NCBI GenBank assembly: GCA_947494325.1 | Contig: CANLUS010000006.1 | Coordinates: forward strand, 124,001 to 188,000 | DNA: 64,000 nt | DNA from: an uncultured Flavobacteriaceae bacterium | GTDB taxonomy: Bacteria; Bacteroidota; Bacteroidia; Flavobacteriales; Flavobacteriaceae | Direction: 5' to 3' | Part shown: positions 16,771 through 25,328 of the stretch, one piece after another | Numbering within the stretch: the stretch's first letter is position 1 | Layout: each line of letters opens with the position of its first letter | The notes under the pieces: model-generated | The model's database searches: none | Seen by the model: the letters and a program-made list of their open reading frames with translations, nothing else | What the model was told of the DNA's origin: nothing | Made by a program: the position numbers and the translations under genes

Positions 16771-18051
16771 ATGATGGTAAAAGAACAGATTTCATCAGCG
16801 GAGGCAATTGCATTAGAAGACAAATTCGGAGCACATAATTATCATCCACTTCCCGTGGTGTTGAGTAGAGGAGAAGGGGTATATGTATGGGATGTAGAAG
16901 GTAGAAAGTATTATGATTTTTTATCTGCCTATTCTGCAGTAAATCAAGGGCATTGCAATCCAAAAATCGTAAGCGCAATGGTTAATCAAGCGCAAACATT
17001 AACTCTTACATCACGTGCTTTTTATAATGATATACTTGGTAAGTATGAACAATTCGCTACCGATTATTTTGGTTTTGACAAGTTATTGCCAATGAATACA
17101 GGAGCAGAAGCTGTAGAGACAGCTTTAAAGCTTTGTCGTAAATGGGCATATGAGAAAAAAGGTATCGCTGAGAACGAGGCAGAAATTATTGTTTGTGAAA
17201 ATAATTTTCATGGTAGGACGACCACAATAATTTCATTTTCTAATGACCCAGTAGCGCGAAAAAATTTCGGCCCTTTTACAAAAGGATTTATAAAAATTGA
17301 ATATGATAATCTTGAAGCCTTAGAAAGTGCACTCAAAGCGAATAAGAATGTAGCTGGTTTCTTGGTTGAACCAATTCAAGGAGAGGCTGGAGTGTATGTG
17401 CCGAGTGAAGATTATTTGACAAAAGCACGTACGTTATGTGCACAATATAATGTCTTATTCATAGCGGATGAGGTTCAAACCGGAATTGCTCGTACCGGAC
17501 GTTTATTAGCTACATGTGGAAATTGCAATTGTGCTGATAAGAATTGCTCAGGTGAACCTGAAGTAAAACCAGATATTTTGATTCTAGGTAAGGCTTTAAG
17601 TGGAGGTGCCTATCCAGTCTCTGCTGTCTTGGCGAATAATGAAATAATGGATGTTATACAACCTGGCAATCATGGTTCAACATTTGGTGGTAATCCAATT
17701 GCGGCAGCTGTTGCTATTGCCGCTTTAGAAGTTGTTAGAGATGAGAAACTGGCAGAAAATGCAGAATATCTAGGACACATTTTTCGCACTAAATTATCAG
17801 CTTTTGCCGCAACAAATGATTTAGTAAATTTAGTGAGAGGTAAGGGATTACTTAATGCTATTTTAATTAATGATACTGAAGAAAGTTCTACTGCTTGGGA
17901 TATTTGCTTAAAACTTAGAGATAATGGCCTATTGGCAAAACCTACACATGGTAATATTATTCGTTTTGCGCCACCGTTGGTTATGAATGAAGAACAATTG
18001 AATGAATGTGTTGCTATTATAATCAAAACTATTTCTGAATTTAAAAAATAA
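16771..18051 (+). CDS. rocD: Ornithine--oxo-acid aminotransferase with a Cys-rich insert
   Basis: PLP enzyme that converts ornithine and 2-oxoglutarate to glutamate semialdehyde and glutamate, in arginine/proline catabolism. 426 residues. Class III aminotransferase motifs: [13 protein letters not shown] near 109, the FHGRT segment near 146, the cofactor-binding [13 protein letters not shown] at 232-243, and the PLP lysine in [16 protein letters not shown] (K274). Between the last two is an unusual insert (about 247-265) with four cysteines, C249, C252, C254 and C259, which typical enzymes replace by a short loop. Both M1 and M2 (16771, 16774) are possible starts. Confidence 0.94.
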   Translation: MMVKEQISSAEAIALEDKFGAHNYHPLPVVLSRGEGVYVWDVEGRKYYDFLSAYSAVNQGHCNPKIVSAMVNQAQTLTLTSRAFYNDILGKYEQFATDYFGFDKLLPMNTGAEAVETALKLCRKWAYEKKGIAENEAEIIVCENNFHGRTTTIISFSNDPVARKNFGPFTKGFIKIEYDNLEALESALKANKNVAGFLVEPIQGEAGVYVPSEDYLTKARTLCAQYNVLFIADEVQTGIARTGRLLATCGNCNCADKNCSGEPEVKPDILILGKALSGGAYPVSAVLANNEIMDVIQPGNHGSTFGGNPIAAAVAIAALEVVRDEKLAENAEYLGHIFRTKLSAFAATNDLVNLVRGKGLLNAILINDTEESSTAWDICLKLRDNGLLAKPTHGNIIRFAPPLVMNEEQLNECVAIIIKTISEFKK

Positions 18052-18054
18052 GAT

Positions 18055-18522
18055 ATGAGAGTTTACAAGATTGTTTTCATAATTTGCTGTTGTTGTTTTT
18101 TTACAGGAAATCTTGCAGCTCAAAATGAAAAAGAGGATATAAAAAAGGTAATCAAATCATTTTTTAAAGGCTTGCAAAATGGTGATACAATAGCCATAAA
18201 AAAAACGATATCAGATGATTTAATACTTCAAACCAGTTTCATAAACAAAGAGGGAGCATCGGTTTTACGAAGAGAAGATGCTAATAAATTTTTAAAATCA
18301 CTAGCGTCTAAAAAACCAGAAGATATTTGGGAGGAAAAATTAGAATCATATGCTATTCAGGTTGATGGTCCAATGGCAAACGTATGGACGCCATATAAGT
18401 TCTATTTAAATTATAAATTTAGCCATTGTGGTGTAAACTCATTTCAATTATTCAATAATGGAGAAAAATGGGTTATAATTTATTTAATTGATACGCGAAG
18501 AAGATTAGGTTGCAATGAGTAA
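18055..18522 (+). CDS. Secreted NTF2-like/lumazine-binding-type protein
   Basis: A 155-residue exported protein. The signal peptide is marked by a run of cysteines in the hydrophobic core (IVFIICCCCFFTGNLAAQ), with cleavage predicted after AAQ. The mature part has the pattern of NTF2-like folds: an opening helix (EDIKKVIKSFFKGLQNGD), a variable middle, VWTPYKFYLNYKFSHCG and the closing strands NSFQLFNNGEKWVIIYLIDTRR. Such proteins often are called lumazine-binding or DUF4440-like, but no enzymatic role is shown. It begins three bases after rocD, so it is probably cotranscribed with it. Confidence 0.75.
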   Translation: MRVYKIVFIICCCCFFTGNLAAQNEKEDIKKVIKSFFKGLQNGDTIAIKKTISDDLILQTSFINKEGASVLRREDANKFLKSLASKKPEDIWEEKLESYAIQVDGPMANVWTPYKFYLNYKFSHCGVNSFQLFNNGEKWVIIYLIDTRRRLGCNE

Positions 18523-18540
18523 GATTTTTAAGTACCGCTT

Positions 18541-19407
18541 ATGACAAAAAAAAACGTAAAAAATAAACTCACTATAAAAGATTTTGAATCTGTAAGTTCA
18601 AATAATGAACTATTGGAACTTATTGAAAAAAAAGATGTCAATATTAATTGGATCAAAAAGCGCATGGCTTATGAAGAAGAACTGCGTAGATTACAAATCG
18701 AACTGGTGAAATTACAACGATGGATTACTAAAACGAATAAAAGGGTTGCAGTTATTTTTGAAGGTAGAGATGCCGCCGGAAAAGGAGGCTCAATTCGAAG
18801 GTTTGCTGAACATTTAAGTCCTCGTTCTTCTCGTACAGTGGCTCTTACAAAACCGACTGAAATTGAACAAGGGCAATGGTATTTTCAGCGATATATTAAA
18901 GAATTGCCTAATCCAGGAGAACTTGTTTTTTTTGACAGAAGTTGGTATAATAGAGCAGTAGTAGAACCAGTTATGGGATTTTGTACCGAAGCTCAATACA
19001 ATAAGTATATGTTGCAGGTACCTGACTTTGAGCATATGCTTTATGAAGACGGTGTGCTAGTAATCAAATTTTGGTTCTCCATTTCTAAAGATGTTCAAAA
19101 AGAACGTTTCGATGCTAGACAAGATAACCCCTTGAAGCGTTGGAAATTTAGTCCAGTAGATGTCAAAGGACAAGAGTATTGGGATCGTTATACCCATTAC
19201 AAAGGTCAAATGTTTAGTAAGACGCATACAACATATAGCCCTTGGATTATTGTACAAGCAAATAATAAGAAAAAGGCGCGTTTAGAAAGTATTCGGTATG
19301 TGCTATCCCAATTTGAATATGAAGGGAAAAGTGATGCTGAAACTAGTTTGTTTTCTGATCCGAACATCGTTATGCGATATCACCGTTCAATTCTACAAAT
19401 CGATTAA
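18541..19407 (+). CDS. ppk2: Polyphosphate kinase 2, first copy
   Basis: PPK2 enzymes use polyphosphate to phosphorylate nucleotides (NDP to NTP or NMP to NDP, by subclass). 288 residues. Walker A is FEGRDAAGKGG at about 73-83, Walker B VFFDRSWYNRA at 129-139, and the lid region includes DNPLKRWKFSPVD. It has a longer N-terminal extension than its neighbour. A second, shorter PPK2 gene starts two bases after its stop, so both are in one operon. They are about half identical by eye, which suggests an old tandem duplication. The subclass and preferred substrate cannot be decided here. Confidence 0.93.
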   Translation: MTKKNVKNKLTIKDFESVSSNNELLELIEKKDVNINWIKKRMAYEEELRRLQIELVKLQRWITKTNKRVAVIFEGRDAAGKGGSIRRFAEHLSPRSSRTVALTKPTEIEQGQWYFQRYIKELPNPGELVFFDRSWYNRAVVEPVMGFCTEAQYNKYMLQVPDFEHMLYEDGVLVIKFWFSISKDVQKERFDARQDNPLKRWKFSPVDVKGQEYWDRYTHYKGQMFSKTHTTYSPWIIVQANNKKKARLESIRYVLSQFEYEGKSDAETSLFSDPNIVMRYHRSILQID

Positions 19408-19409
19408 TT

Positions 19410-20198
19410 ATGGATGAATTTAAACTAGACGAAGGCGGACTTAAAAAGCTAAATTCTAAAAAAGGGTTATTAGCATTATTATCTAAGGAACCATATAATA
19501 TCTCGCGTGCTATACGATATGTAGATTATGAAAAGCGTTTAGCAAAAATGCAAGTAGAATTGATTAAACTGCAGACGTGGGCCATTGATAATAATGAACG
19601 CATTATAGTTATTTTCGAAGGGAGAGATGCGGCAGGTAAAGGTGGTGCGATACGAAGAATTACTGAGCAAATGAATCCGCGACAGTTTCGAATTGTAGCC
19701 TTACCAAAACCTACCGAAGAAGAAAAGACACAATGGTATTTTCAACGCTATGTAAATCAATTTCCAAAAGCCGGAGAAATTGTCTTTTTTGATAGAAGTT
19801 GGTACAACAGAGCAGTGGTAGAACCTGTAAATGGATTTTGTACGAATGAGCAATACAATACCTTTATGAATCATGTCAACAATTTTGAAACTATGATTAC
19901 TGAATCTGGTATACGATTGGTGAAGATTTACATGTCAATTTCTAAAAGTGAACAAGCGAAGCGATTTTCTGATATTAAAAGCAATCCATTGAAACAATGG
20001 AAAATGACTGAAGTTGATCGTGACGCTCAAAAATTATGGGACGTATATACAGATTACAAACGAAAAATGTTTGAAAATACTAAAAAAGGAGAATTACCTT
20101 TTAAAGTAATTCGTGCGAACAGAAAGACATCTGCACGGGTGGCAGCTATTCAACATATGTTAAAGACGATTCCTTATGATAAAGATCTCGAAGTTTAA
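19410..20198 (+). CDS. ppk2: Polyphosphate kinase 2, second copy
   Basis: A 262-residue paralogue of the upstream PPK2. Walker A GRDAAGKGG is at 71-79, Walker B VFFDRSWYNRA follows about 50 residues on, and the lid motif is NPLKQWKMTEVD. The catalytic motifs are fully kept, so this is a working enzyme and not a fragment. The divergence lies in the C-terminal half (KIYMSISKSEQAKRF, ENTKKGELPFKVIRANRKTS). It is translationally close to both neighbours: two bases after the first copy and five bases before the Smr-domain gene. One plausible reading is that the two copies use different nucleotides, but this is inference. Confidence 0.93.
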   Translation: MDEFKLDEGGLKKLNSKKGLLALLSKEPYNISRAIRYVDYEKRLAKMQVELIKLQTWAIDNNERIIVIFEGRDAAGKGGAIRRITEQMNPRQFRIVALPKPTEEEKTQWYFQRYVNQFPKAGEIVFFDRSWYNRAVVEPVNGFCTNEQYNTFMNHVNNFETMITESGIRLVKIYMSISKSEQAKRFSDIKSNPLKQWKMTEVDRDAQKLWDVYTDYKRKMFENTKKGELPFKVIRANRKTSARVAAIQHMLKTIPYDKDLEV

Positions 20199-20203
20199 AA
20201 TGA

Positions 20204-20761
20204 ATGGAGACTAATTTTAAAACAGGAGATACAGTGGCAGTAGTTGACGATACGATCAAAGGTGTTGTTACTGAAGTTAAAGAAGCTATAATTACTTTAG
20301 AAACAGAAGACGGCTTTTTAATGACTTTTGAATCTTCAGAATTAGTAATTATAAAAGGCGATCAAAAAGAATTTTCTAAATATTTAGACATCAAGAATGA
20401 TGTTTTGATAGAAAAAGAACGTTCATCAGTCAAGAAAAAATCTGCAAAACGACTCAAAGGCAGAGAACTTCCTCCATTAGAAGTGGATTTACATATTCAT
20501 CATCTGATCAAATCTACTCGCGGTATGAATAACCATGATATGTTAACTTTACAGTTGGATACTGCTAGACGCCAACTTGAATTTGCTATTAAAAAAAACA
20601 TCCAACGTGTAGTTTTTATCCATGGAGTTGGAGAAGGGGTTTTACAAAAAGAAATAGAATTTTTATTAGGTAGATATAACGTCGAAGTACGACCAGCTTC
20701 ATTTCAAAAATATGGTTTCGGAGCTACCGAAGTATATATTTACCAGAACCAATATTCTTAA
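20204..20761 (+). CDS. Smr-domain protein (DUF2027-like), MutS2-C-terminal-type
   Basis: A 185-residue protein with a small N-terminal beta domain (about 1-55, FKTGDTVAVVDDTIKGVVTEV), a basic linker (about 67-90) and a C-terminal Smr domain. The Smr motifs are DLHIHHL near residue 97 and HGVGEGVLQKEIEFLL near 146. Smr domains are nicking nucleases or RNA-cleaving domains found in MutS2 and ribosome-rescue factors. It may act on nucleic acids, but the short Bacteroidota form has no established substrate. Its stop overlaps the stop of the convergent lipoprotein gene within one TTAA. Confidence 0.85.
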   Translation: METNFKTGDTVAVVDDTIKGVVTEVKEAIITLETEDGFLMTFESSELVIIKGDQKEFSKYLDIKNDVLIEKERSSVKKKSAKRLKGRELPPLEVDLHIHHLIKSTRGMNNHDMLTLQLDTARRQLEFAIKKNIQRVVFIHGVGEGVLQKEIEFLLGRYNVEVRPASFQKYGFGATEVYIYQNQYS

Positions 20762-21621
20762 GGGTTTATGATCGCCGTATTTGTCACCGTAACTGTTTTC
20801 GTTCCAAAATCATAAACATCTAGGCTAATACTTTCTAAATCTGGATTGCTAAGTTGCAATGCATTAATGATAAATGTACTTCGGTAAGTTTCAATAAATT
20901 GATTCGCAATAAGAGTTCTAGGTGCTCGCTCAACTGCGGTGTCGGTATCAAGATAATCAGGCGTACCATCTAAATCATCATCCGATAAGTTCTCTAGAGC
21001 TGTAACTATACCATCGCCATCATCATCAGTATCTAAATAGTTGGGAATTCCATCGCCATCAGTGTCGTCATTCGTAGGGTCATTGTCCCCATCTACATCT
21101 TCATCTTCAGTCGTTACCCCATCTCCATCATCATCAAAATCTATATAATCGGCAAAAGTATCTCCATCGGTATCATCATTGGTAAGATCTCCGTCTCCAT
21201 TCAAATCTTCATCAGACGGATCTACACCATCCTCGTCATCAATTGACAATGTTGTCGTAACCTGTAAAGTACCGGTTCCAATCCATTCATTGACAATATT
21301 AGGAGTTGTAGGCGGTATATTTTGACAAAAATAACTTGTTGTAGGTGAAGCATCGAAAGTTCTATATACAACCGTATTACTGCCGGTTTCGCTTAAAGTA
21401 AATGTTTCATCTTCTCTTTCAGTTGTAAAAAAAGCATTGTCTGTACTTGTATTGTCTTCTGCTAATTCAACAATAAGAACTTCTGTGCCATTTATTTTTG
21501 ACAGTAACAGATCCCCGCAGGAGTTGATGTCATCATCAAAATTAAATTCTGGGACATTAAAATTTCCATCATCACAAGATAATAATGAGAAGAGGGTACA
21601 AAGAGTGACTATTTTTTTCAT
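20758..21621 (-). CDS. Lipoprotein with calcium-binding (thrombospondin type 3-like) repeats
   Basis: A 287-residue lipoprotein from ATG 21621 (an in-frame GTG at 21627 is less likely). The lipobox is FSLLSC, followed directly by the acidic residues DDGNFN. Residues about 125-230 are Asp-dense calcium-loop repeats of the D-x-DGDG type (DEDLNGDGDLTNDDTDGD, DFDDDGDGVTTEDEDVDGD, DTDDDGDGIVTALE), similar to thrombospondin type 3 loops. The C-terminal part (about 235-287) is a beta-strand region ending VTVTNTAIINP. Acidic residues just after the lipidated cysteine resemble the lipoprotein export signal used by Bacteroidota for surface display, so surface location is likely. The function is unknown. 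Confidence 0.82.
   Translation of the reverse strand: MKKIVTLCTLFSLLSCDDGNFNVPEFNFDDDINSCGDLLLSKINGTEVLIVELAEDNTSTDNAFFTTEREDETFTLSETGSNTVVYRTFDASPTTSYFCQNIPPTTPNIVNEWIGTGTLQVTTTLSIDDEDGVDPSDEDLNGDGDLTNDDTDGDTFADYIDFDDDGDGVTTEDEDVDGDNDPTNDDTDGDGIPNYLDTDDDGDGIVTALENLSDDDLDGTPDYLDTDTAVERAPRTLIANQFIETYRSTFIINALQLSNPDLESISLDVYDFGTKTVTVTNTAIINP
20940..21240 (-). repeat. Tandem calcium-loop coding repeats
   Basis: DNA coding for repeated D-x-D-x-DGDG units with a period near 35-36 residues. The repeats are imperfect and share the alternating GAT/GAC-rich composition expected for calcium loops. Confidence 0.6.
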
Positions 21622-21679
21622 CGTCACAAAAATAAGTGTTTTAATACAGAGAATAAAAATAGATACTGTTAATTTTAAT

Positions 21680-21687
21680 TACTTTTG
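21680..21687 (+). promoter_or_regulatory. Candidate -7 element for the cysteine desulfurase gene
   Basis: TACTTTTG fits TAnnTTTG, 16 bases before the ATG at 21703. No -33 TTG at the normal distance. Confidence 0.42.
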
Positions 21688-21702
21688 TAGGGACAATTGA
21701 GT

Positions 21703-22839
21703 ATGAAAACAGTTTATCTAGATAATGCCGCTACAAGCCCTATTGATCACAGAGTGATAGAAAGGATTTCTGAAGTAATGTCAAGTACTTATGGAAACCC
21801 TTCTTCAACGCATCAGTTTGGAAGAAAAGCTCGTTCTATAGTTGAAGGAGCTCGCAAAAGTATTGCAAAACACTTCAATGTAACCGCTAGTGAGATTGTA
21901 TTTACTGCAGGAGGAAGTGAGGCCGATAATTTGATTTTAAAAAATGCGGTTCAGCATTTAAAAGTGAAACATATTATAAGTTCTAAAATAGAACATCATG
22001 CTGTCTTACACACAATTGAAGCATTAGCAGTTGAGTTTAATATTACTGTAAGTTATGTAGATGTTGATGAAAAAGGATCAATAGATTATGAACATCTTTC
22101 GCAGTTATTAGAAGAAAATACTGATAAGACGTTGGTTAGTTTAATGTATATTAACAATGAAATAGGTAATATACTAGACCTCAAAAAGGTGTGTGAAATA
22201 TGTAAAGAAAAGGATGCGCTGTTTCATTCTGATACGGTGCAAGGGATAGGACATTATCATATAGATTTACAGCAAACGCCTATAGATTTTATGGTGGCTA
22301 GTGCTCATAAATTTCATGGTCCGAAAGGTGTAGGTTTTGCTATTATTAAAAAAGGCTTCGGCATTAAACCTCAATTAATCGGTGGTGAACAGGAAAGAGG
22401 TGCGAGAGCAGGAACCGAAAATGTTCATAATATTGCAGGTATGGAAACTGCCCTAGATATTGCTATAACTAGTTTGGAAGAAGATGCAAAGAATATTACT
22501 GAATTGAAATGTTATTTTATAGATGGTTTAATTGGATTAAACCAAAATATTCAGTTTAATGGACTCTCTAAAGATGAAAATGCTAGTTCTTATACCATTC
22601 TGAATACAAGATTTTCAAAAAATTTTCCAATGTTTTTGTTCAATCTAGATTTAAAGGGTATTGCGGCTTCAGGCGGTAGTGCTTGTCAAAGTGGAAGTAC
22701 AAAGGGATCTCATGTTTTAAATGGAATACTATCGGATGAAGAAGCAGAAAAGACTTCTGTTCGTTTTTCATTTAGTAAGTATACAACGAAAAATGAACTG
22801 GCATACACATTGGAGGTAATTAAAGAAATTATTCAATAA
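21703..22839 (+). CDS. Cysteine desulfurase (IscS/NifS family)
   Basis: PLP enzyme that removes sulfur from cysteine as a protein-bound persulfide for Fe-S clusters or thionucleosides. 378 residues from ATG 21703; an upstream TTG would add only two residues. Motifs: YLDNAATSP at the start, the PLP lysine K203 in ASAHKFHGPKG, and the catalytic loop GSACQSGS with Cys at about 328. The short loop GSACQSGSTKGSHVL follows the type I (IscS/NifS-like) pattern. No Fe-S assembly genes are nearby, so the specific pathway is undecided. A Gfo/Idh/MocA gene follows after one base. Confidence 0.92.
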   Translation: MKTVYLDNAATSPIDHRVIERISEVMSSTYGNPSSTHQFGRKARSIVEGARKSIAKHFNVTASEIVFTAGGSEADNLILKNAVQHLKVKHIISSKIEHHAVLHTIEALAVEFNITVSYVDVDEKGSIDYEHLSQLLEENTDKTLVSLMYINNEIGNILDLKKVCEICKEKDALFHSDTVQGIGHYHIDLQQTPIDFMVASAHKFHGPKGVGFAIIKKGFGIKPQLIGGEQERGARAGTENVHNIAGMETALDIAITSLEEDAKNITELKCYFIDGLIGLNQNIQFNGLSKDENASSYTILNTRFSKNFPMFLFNLDLKGIAASGGSACQSGSTKGSHVLNGILSDEEAEKTSVRFSFSKYTTKNELAYTLEVIKEIIQ

Positions 22840-22840
22840 A

Positions 22841-23818
22841 ATGATGGAAAAAAAATGGAATTGGGGAATTATTGGACTCGGAAAAATTGCCAATAAATTC
22901 GCACATGATATAAAATTAGTTGAAAATGCCAATTTGCTAGGAGTAGCTTCAAGAAATATTGAAAAAGCAGAGGGATTTGGTGCCAAATATAATGCAGAAT
23001 ATTGTTATGGATCCTATGATGAACTTCTAAATAATCCAAATATTGATGTTGTTTATATCGCCACGCCACATGCGTATCATTGTGACCTGGCAATGGCAGC
23101 AATGGATAAAGGTAAAGCTGTTTTATGTGAGAAACCTTTCGGAATGAATAGGAATGAGGTAGAAAAAATGGTCTTAAAATCAAGAGAAAAGAATGTTTTT
23201 TTAATGGAAGCATTATGGACACGATTCATACCTGCTACTGAAAAACTACTTACACTTTTAGATGATGGTGTTATCGGTGATTTGAAATCTGTACATGCAG
23301 ATTTTGGATTTGAGGCCTTATATGAACCAGAAAAGAGATTGTTCAATAGGACATTAGGTGGTGGCGCGTTACTTGATATAGGTATATATCCCATCTTTAT
23401 GAGTTTACTTACGATGGGTGTGCCTACAGACATTAAGGCCTTAGCTACAATGTACCCAACGGAGGTGGATAGTTCTTGCAGAATGATTTTTGGATATGAT
23501 AATGAACAGTCAGCACTTCTAGATTCGACTTTATTAGTAAACACCCCAATAGAATGTTGGTTGCACGGTACAAATGGATCCTTAAGAATGAGTAATCCTT
23601 TTCACCATACAAAAGAAATGTCACTATATAAAGATCGTGAGTTGGTAAAAACATATTCTCATGATTTTATAGGATTAGGTTATTATCACGAGATTATTGA
23701 AGTCCATGAATCTTTAAAAAAAGGTCTTATAGAAAGTGAAAAATTACCACTATCTTTTAGTTTAGAACTTATTACAATTATGGATAAAGTGAGAGAAGAA
23801 ATCGGATTAATTCATTAA
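22841..23818 (+). CDS. Gfo/Idh/MocA family NAD(P)-dependent oxidoreductase
   Basis: A 325-residue sugar- or diol-dehydrogenase-like enzyme. The Rossmann motif GIIGLGKIANKFA opens the protein, the catalytic-lysine motif CEKPFGMN is near residue 97, and the C-terminal alpha-beta domain contains GGGALLDIGIYPI. The pattern is closest to dihydrodiol-dehydrogenase/glucose-6-phosphate-like members of the family, but the substrate is not readable. It starts one base after the cysteine desulfurase stop, so it is cotranscribed. Its stop overlaps the convergent helicase stop by four bases. Starts at 22841 and 22844 are both possible. Confidence 0.9.
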   Translation: MMEKKWNWGIIGLGKIANKFAHDIKLVENANLLGVASRNIEKAEGFGAKYNAEYCYGSYDELLNNPNIDVVYIATPHAYHCDLAMAAMDKGKAVLCEKPFGMNRNEVEKMVLKSREKNVFLMEALWTRFIPATEKLLTLLDDGVIGDLKSVHADFGFEALYEPEKRLFNRTLGGGALLDIGIYPIFMSLLTMGVPTDIKALATMYPTEVDSSCRMIFGYDNEQSALLDSTLLVNTPIECWLHGTNGSLRMSNPFHHTKEMSLYKDRELVKTYSHDFIGLGYYHEIIEVHESLKKGLIESEKLPLSFSLELITIMDKVREEIGLIH

Positions 23819-25092
23819 TTTTTGCGTCGAGAACTTGGCTTATTATTGTTATTCTTTTTACGCCTCCAATTTTTAGAACTTGAATTAGAAGTTTTCTTTT
23901 TGTAATATGGTTTTTTAGAATTTTTTGGTTTGCCCTCTAATTGTTTGTGAGGTGTATCATCAACAAAAGGATGCTCTGCAATTATAGGAATTTTTTGATT
24001 GATCAATTTTTCAATATCGCGCAAGTAACTTCTTTCTTCTCTGTCACAAAAAGAAATTGCCAATCCGCTCGCACCGGCTCGTCCAGTTCTACCAATACGG
24101 TGCACATAAGTTTCAGAGATATTTGGTAAATCATAGTTAATAACATAACTCAAACTATCGATATCAATTCCTCGGGCTGCAATATCTGTGGCTATTAATA
24201 CTTTGGTGGTACCTGCTTTAAAATTGCTCAATGCTTTTTGTCGAGCAACTTGAGATTTATTTCCATGTATTGCTTCTGCTTTGATTCCTTCTCGATCTAA
24301 TAGTTTTACAATTTTATTGGCGCCATGTTTGGTACGAGAAAAGATCAAAGTCGCATCAAATATTTTTATATTGAGTAAATGAACTAATAGTTTAATTTTA
24401 GAACTTTTTGGTACAAAATAGACTTCTTGTTTTACTTTTTCAGCAGTGGCTTGTTCAGGCTTTATTGTAACGGTTTCATAATCACCTAAAATCTTTGTTG
24501 AAAGTTCGACGATTGCTTTAGGCATAGTCGCCGAAAAGAATAATGATTGTCTTTTATGTGGTAACTTTGCTAATATTTTTTTAATATCATGAATAAAGCC
24601 CATATCTAGCATTTGATCAGCTTCATCTAGAACAAAATATTGAATATCCCGTAAGGATATAAAACCTTGTTGCATTAGGTCTAACAATCTACCCGGGGTA
24701 GCAACAAGTACATCAACACCTCTTTTTAGCGCTTGAACTTGTTTGGCTTGCTTTACACCTCCGAAAATAACAGTATTCTGAATGCCTGTGAAGCTACCAT
24801 AGTTAGTAAAACTCTCATCTATCTGAATTGCCAGCTCTCTTGTTGGAGTAACTACTAATGCTTTTATTTTACGTTGTTTATCACGCAGCTTTATATTATT
24901 GTAAATATTTTGTATAATGGGTATAGAAAAAGCCGCGGTTTTACCGGTACCCGTCTGCGCACAACCTAAAAGATCTTTCCCAGTAAGTAAAATAGGAATA
25001 GATTGTTCCTGTATCGGTGTCGGATGTGTATATCCTTGTTTATCTAGGGCTTTTAAAATAGGCTCTACTAATTGTAAATCTTTAAATCTCAT
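23815..25092 (-). CDS. DEAD-box RNA helicase, RhlE-like
   Basis: ATP-dependent RNA helicase of 425 residues. The motifs run in order: Q motif (GYTHPTPIQEQSIP), Walker A AQTGTGKTAAF, PTRELA, DEAD in LDEADQMLDMGF, SAT, and HRIGRTGRAG. The C-terminal tail from about residue 380 is rich in Lys, Asn, Ser and Arg (KKPYYKKKTSNSSSKNWRRK), a typical RNA-contacting tail. RhlE-type helicases act in ribosome assembly and cold adaptation in other bacteria. A second DEAD-box gene with a different tail is present at 32 kb. Confidence 0.93.
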   Translation of the reverse strand: MRFKDLQLVEPILKALDKQGYTHPTPIQEQSIPILLTGKDLLGCAQTGTGKTAAFSIPIIQNIYNNIKLRDKQRKIKALVVTPTRELAIQIDESFTNYGSFTGIQNTVIFGGVKQAKQVQALKRGVDVLVATPGRLLDLMQQGFISLRDIQYFVLDEADQMLDMGFIHDIKKILAKLPHKRQSLFFSATMPKAIVELSTKILGDYETVTIKPEQATAEKVKQEVYFVPKSSKIKLLVHLLNIKIFDATLIFSRTKHGANKIVKLLDREGIKAEAIHGNKSQVARQKALSNFKAGTTKVLIATDIAARGIDIDSLSYVINYDLPNISETYVHRIGRTGRAGASGLAISFCDREERSYLRDIEKLINQKIPIIAEHPFVDDTPHKQLEGKPKNSKKPYYKKKTSNSSSKNWRRKKNNNNKPSSRRKN

Positions 25093-25328
25093 AAAATTTT
25101 ATAAGCGGCAAAGGTAGACTAATTGATTGGATAAGTATCGCTGCCGTAATTTAATATTATTTAAAATTGAGTTTCTAGAGTTATAAAGATTCTAACTGAG
25201 AATTTTTTAATTTAATGAAATCGTATCTAAACCATTTGCAAAAGCTGTAGTTAACGAATATTGTAATTGAATATGATTTATTTCGTTTAAATTTTATATT
25301 TTAGATTACAATTAATCGAATATATTTC
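25093..25328. other. 236-base divergent intergenic region without a gene
   Basis: Lies between the divergent helicase and methyltransferase genes. A minus-strand -7 element TACCTTTG at 25109-25116 suits the helicase, about 17 bases before its start. No tRNA, clear hairpin with T-run, or small reading frame worth calling was seen in the rest. Confidence 0.6.

Noticed and set aside
18541-20198. One polyphosphate kinase gene broken in two by a frameshift
   Set aside because: Each reading frame carries its own complete Walker A, Walker B and lid motif, so they are two full genes.
25093-25328. A possible tRNA or small gene in the 236-base gap
   Set aside because: No cloverleaf-compatible stems or credible small reading frame was found by eye; the region only holds the helicase -7 element.
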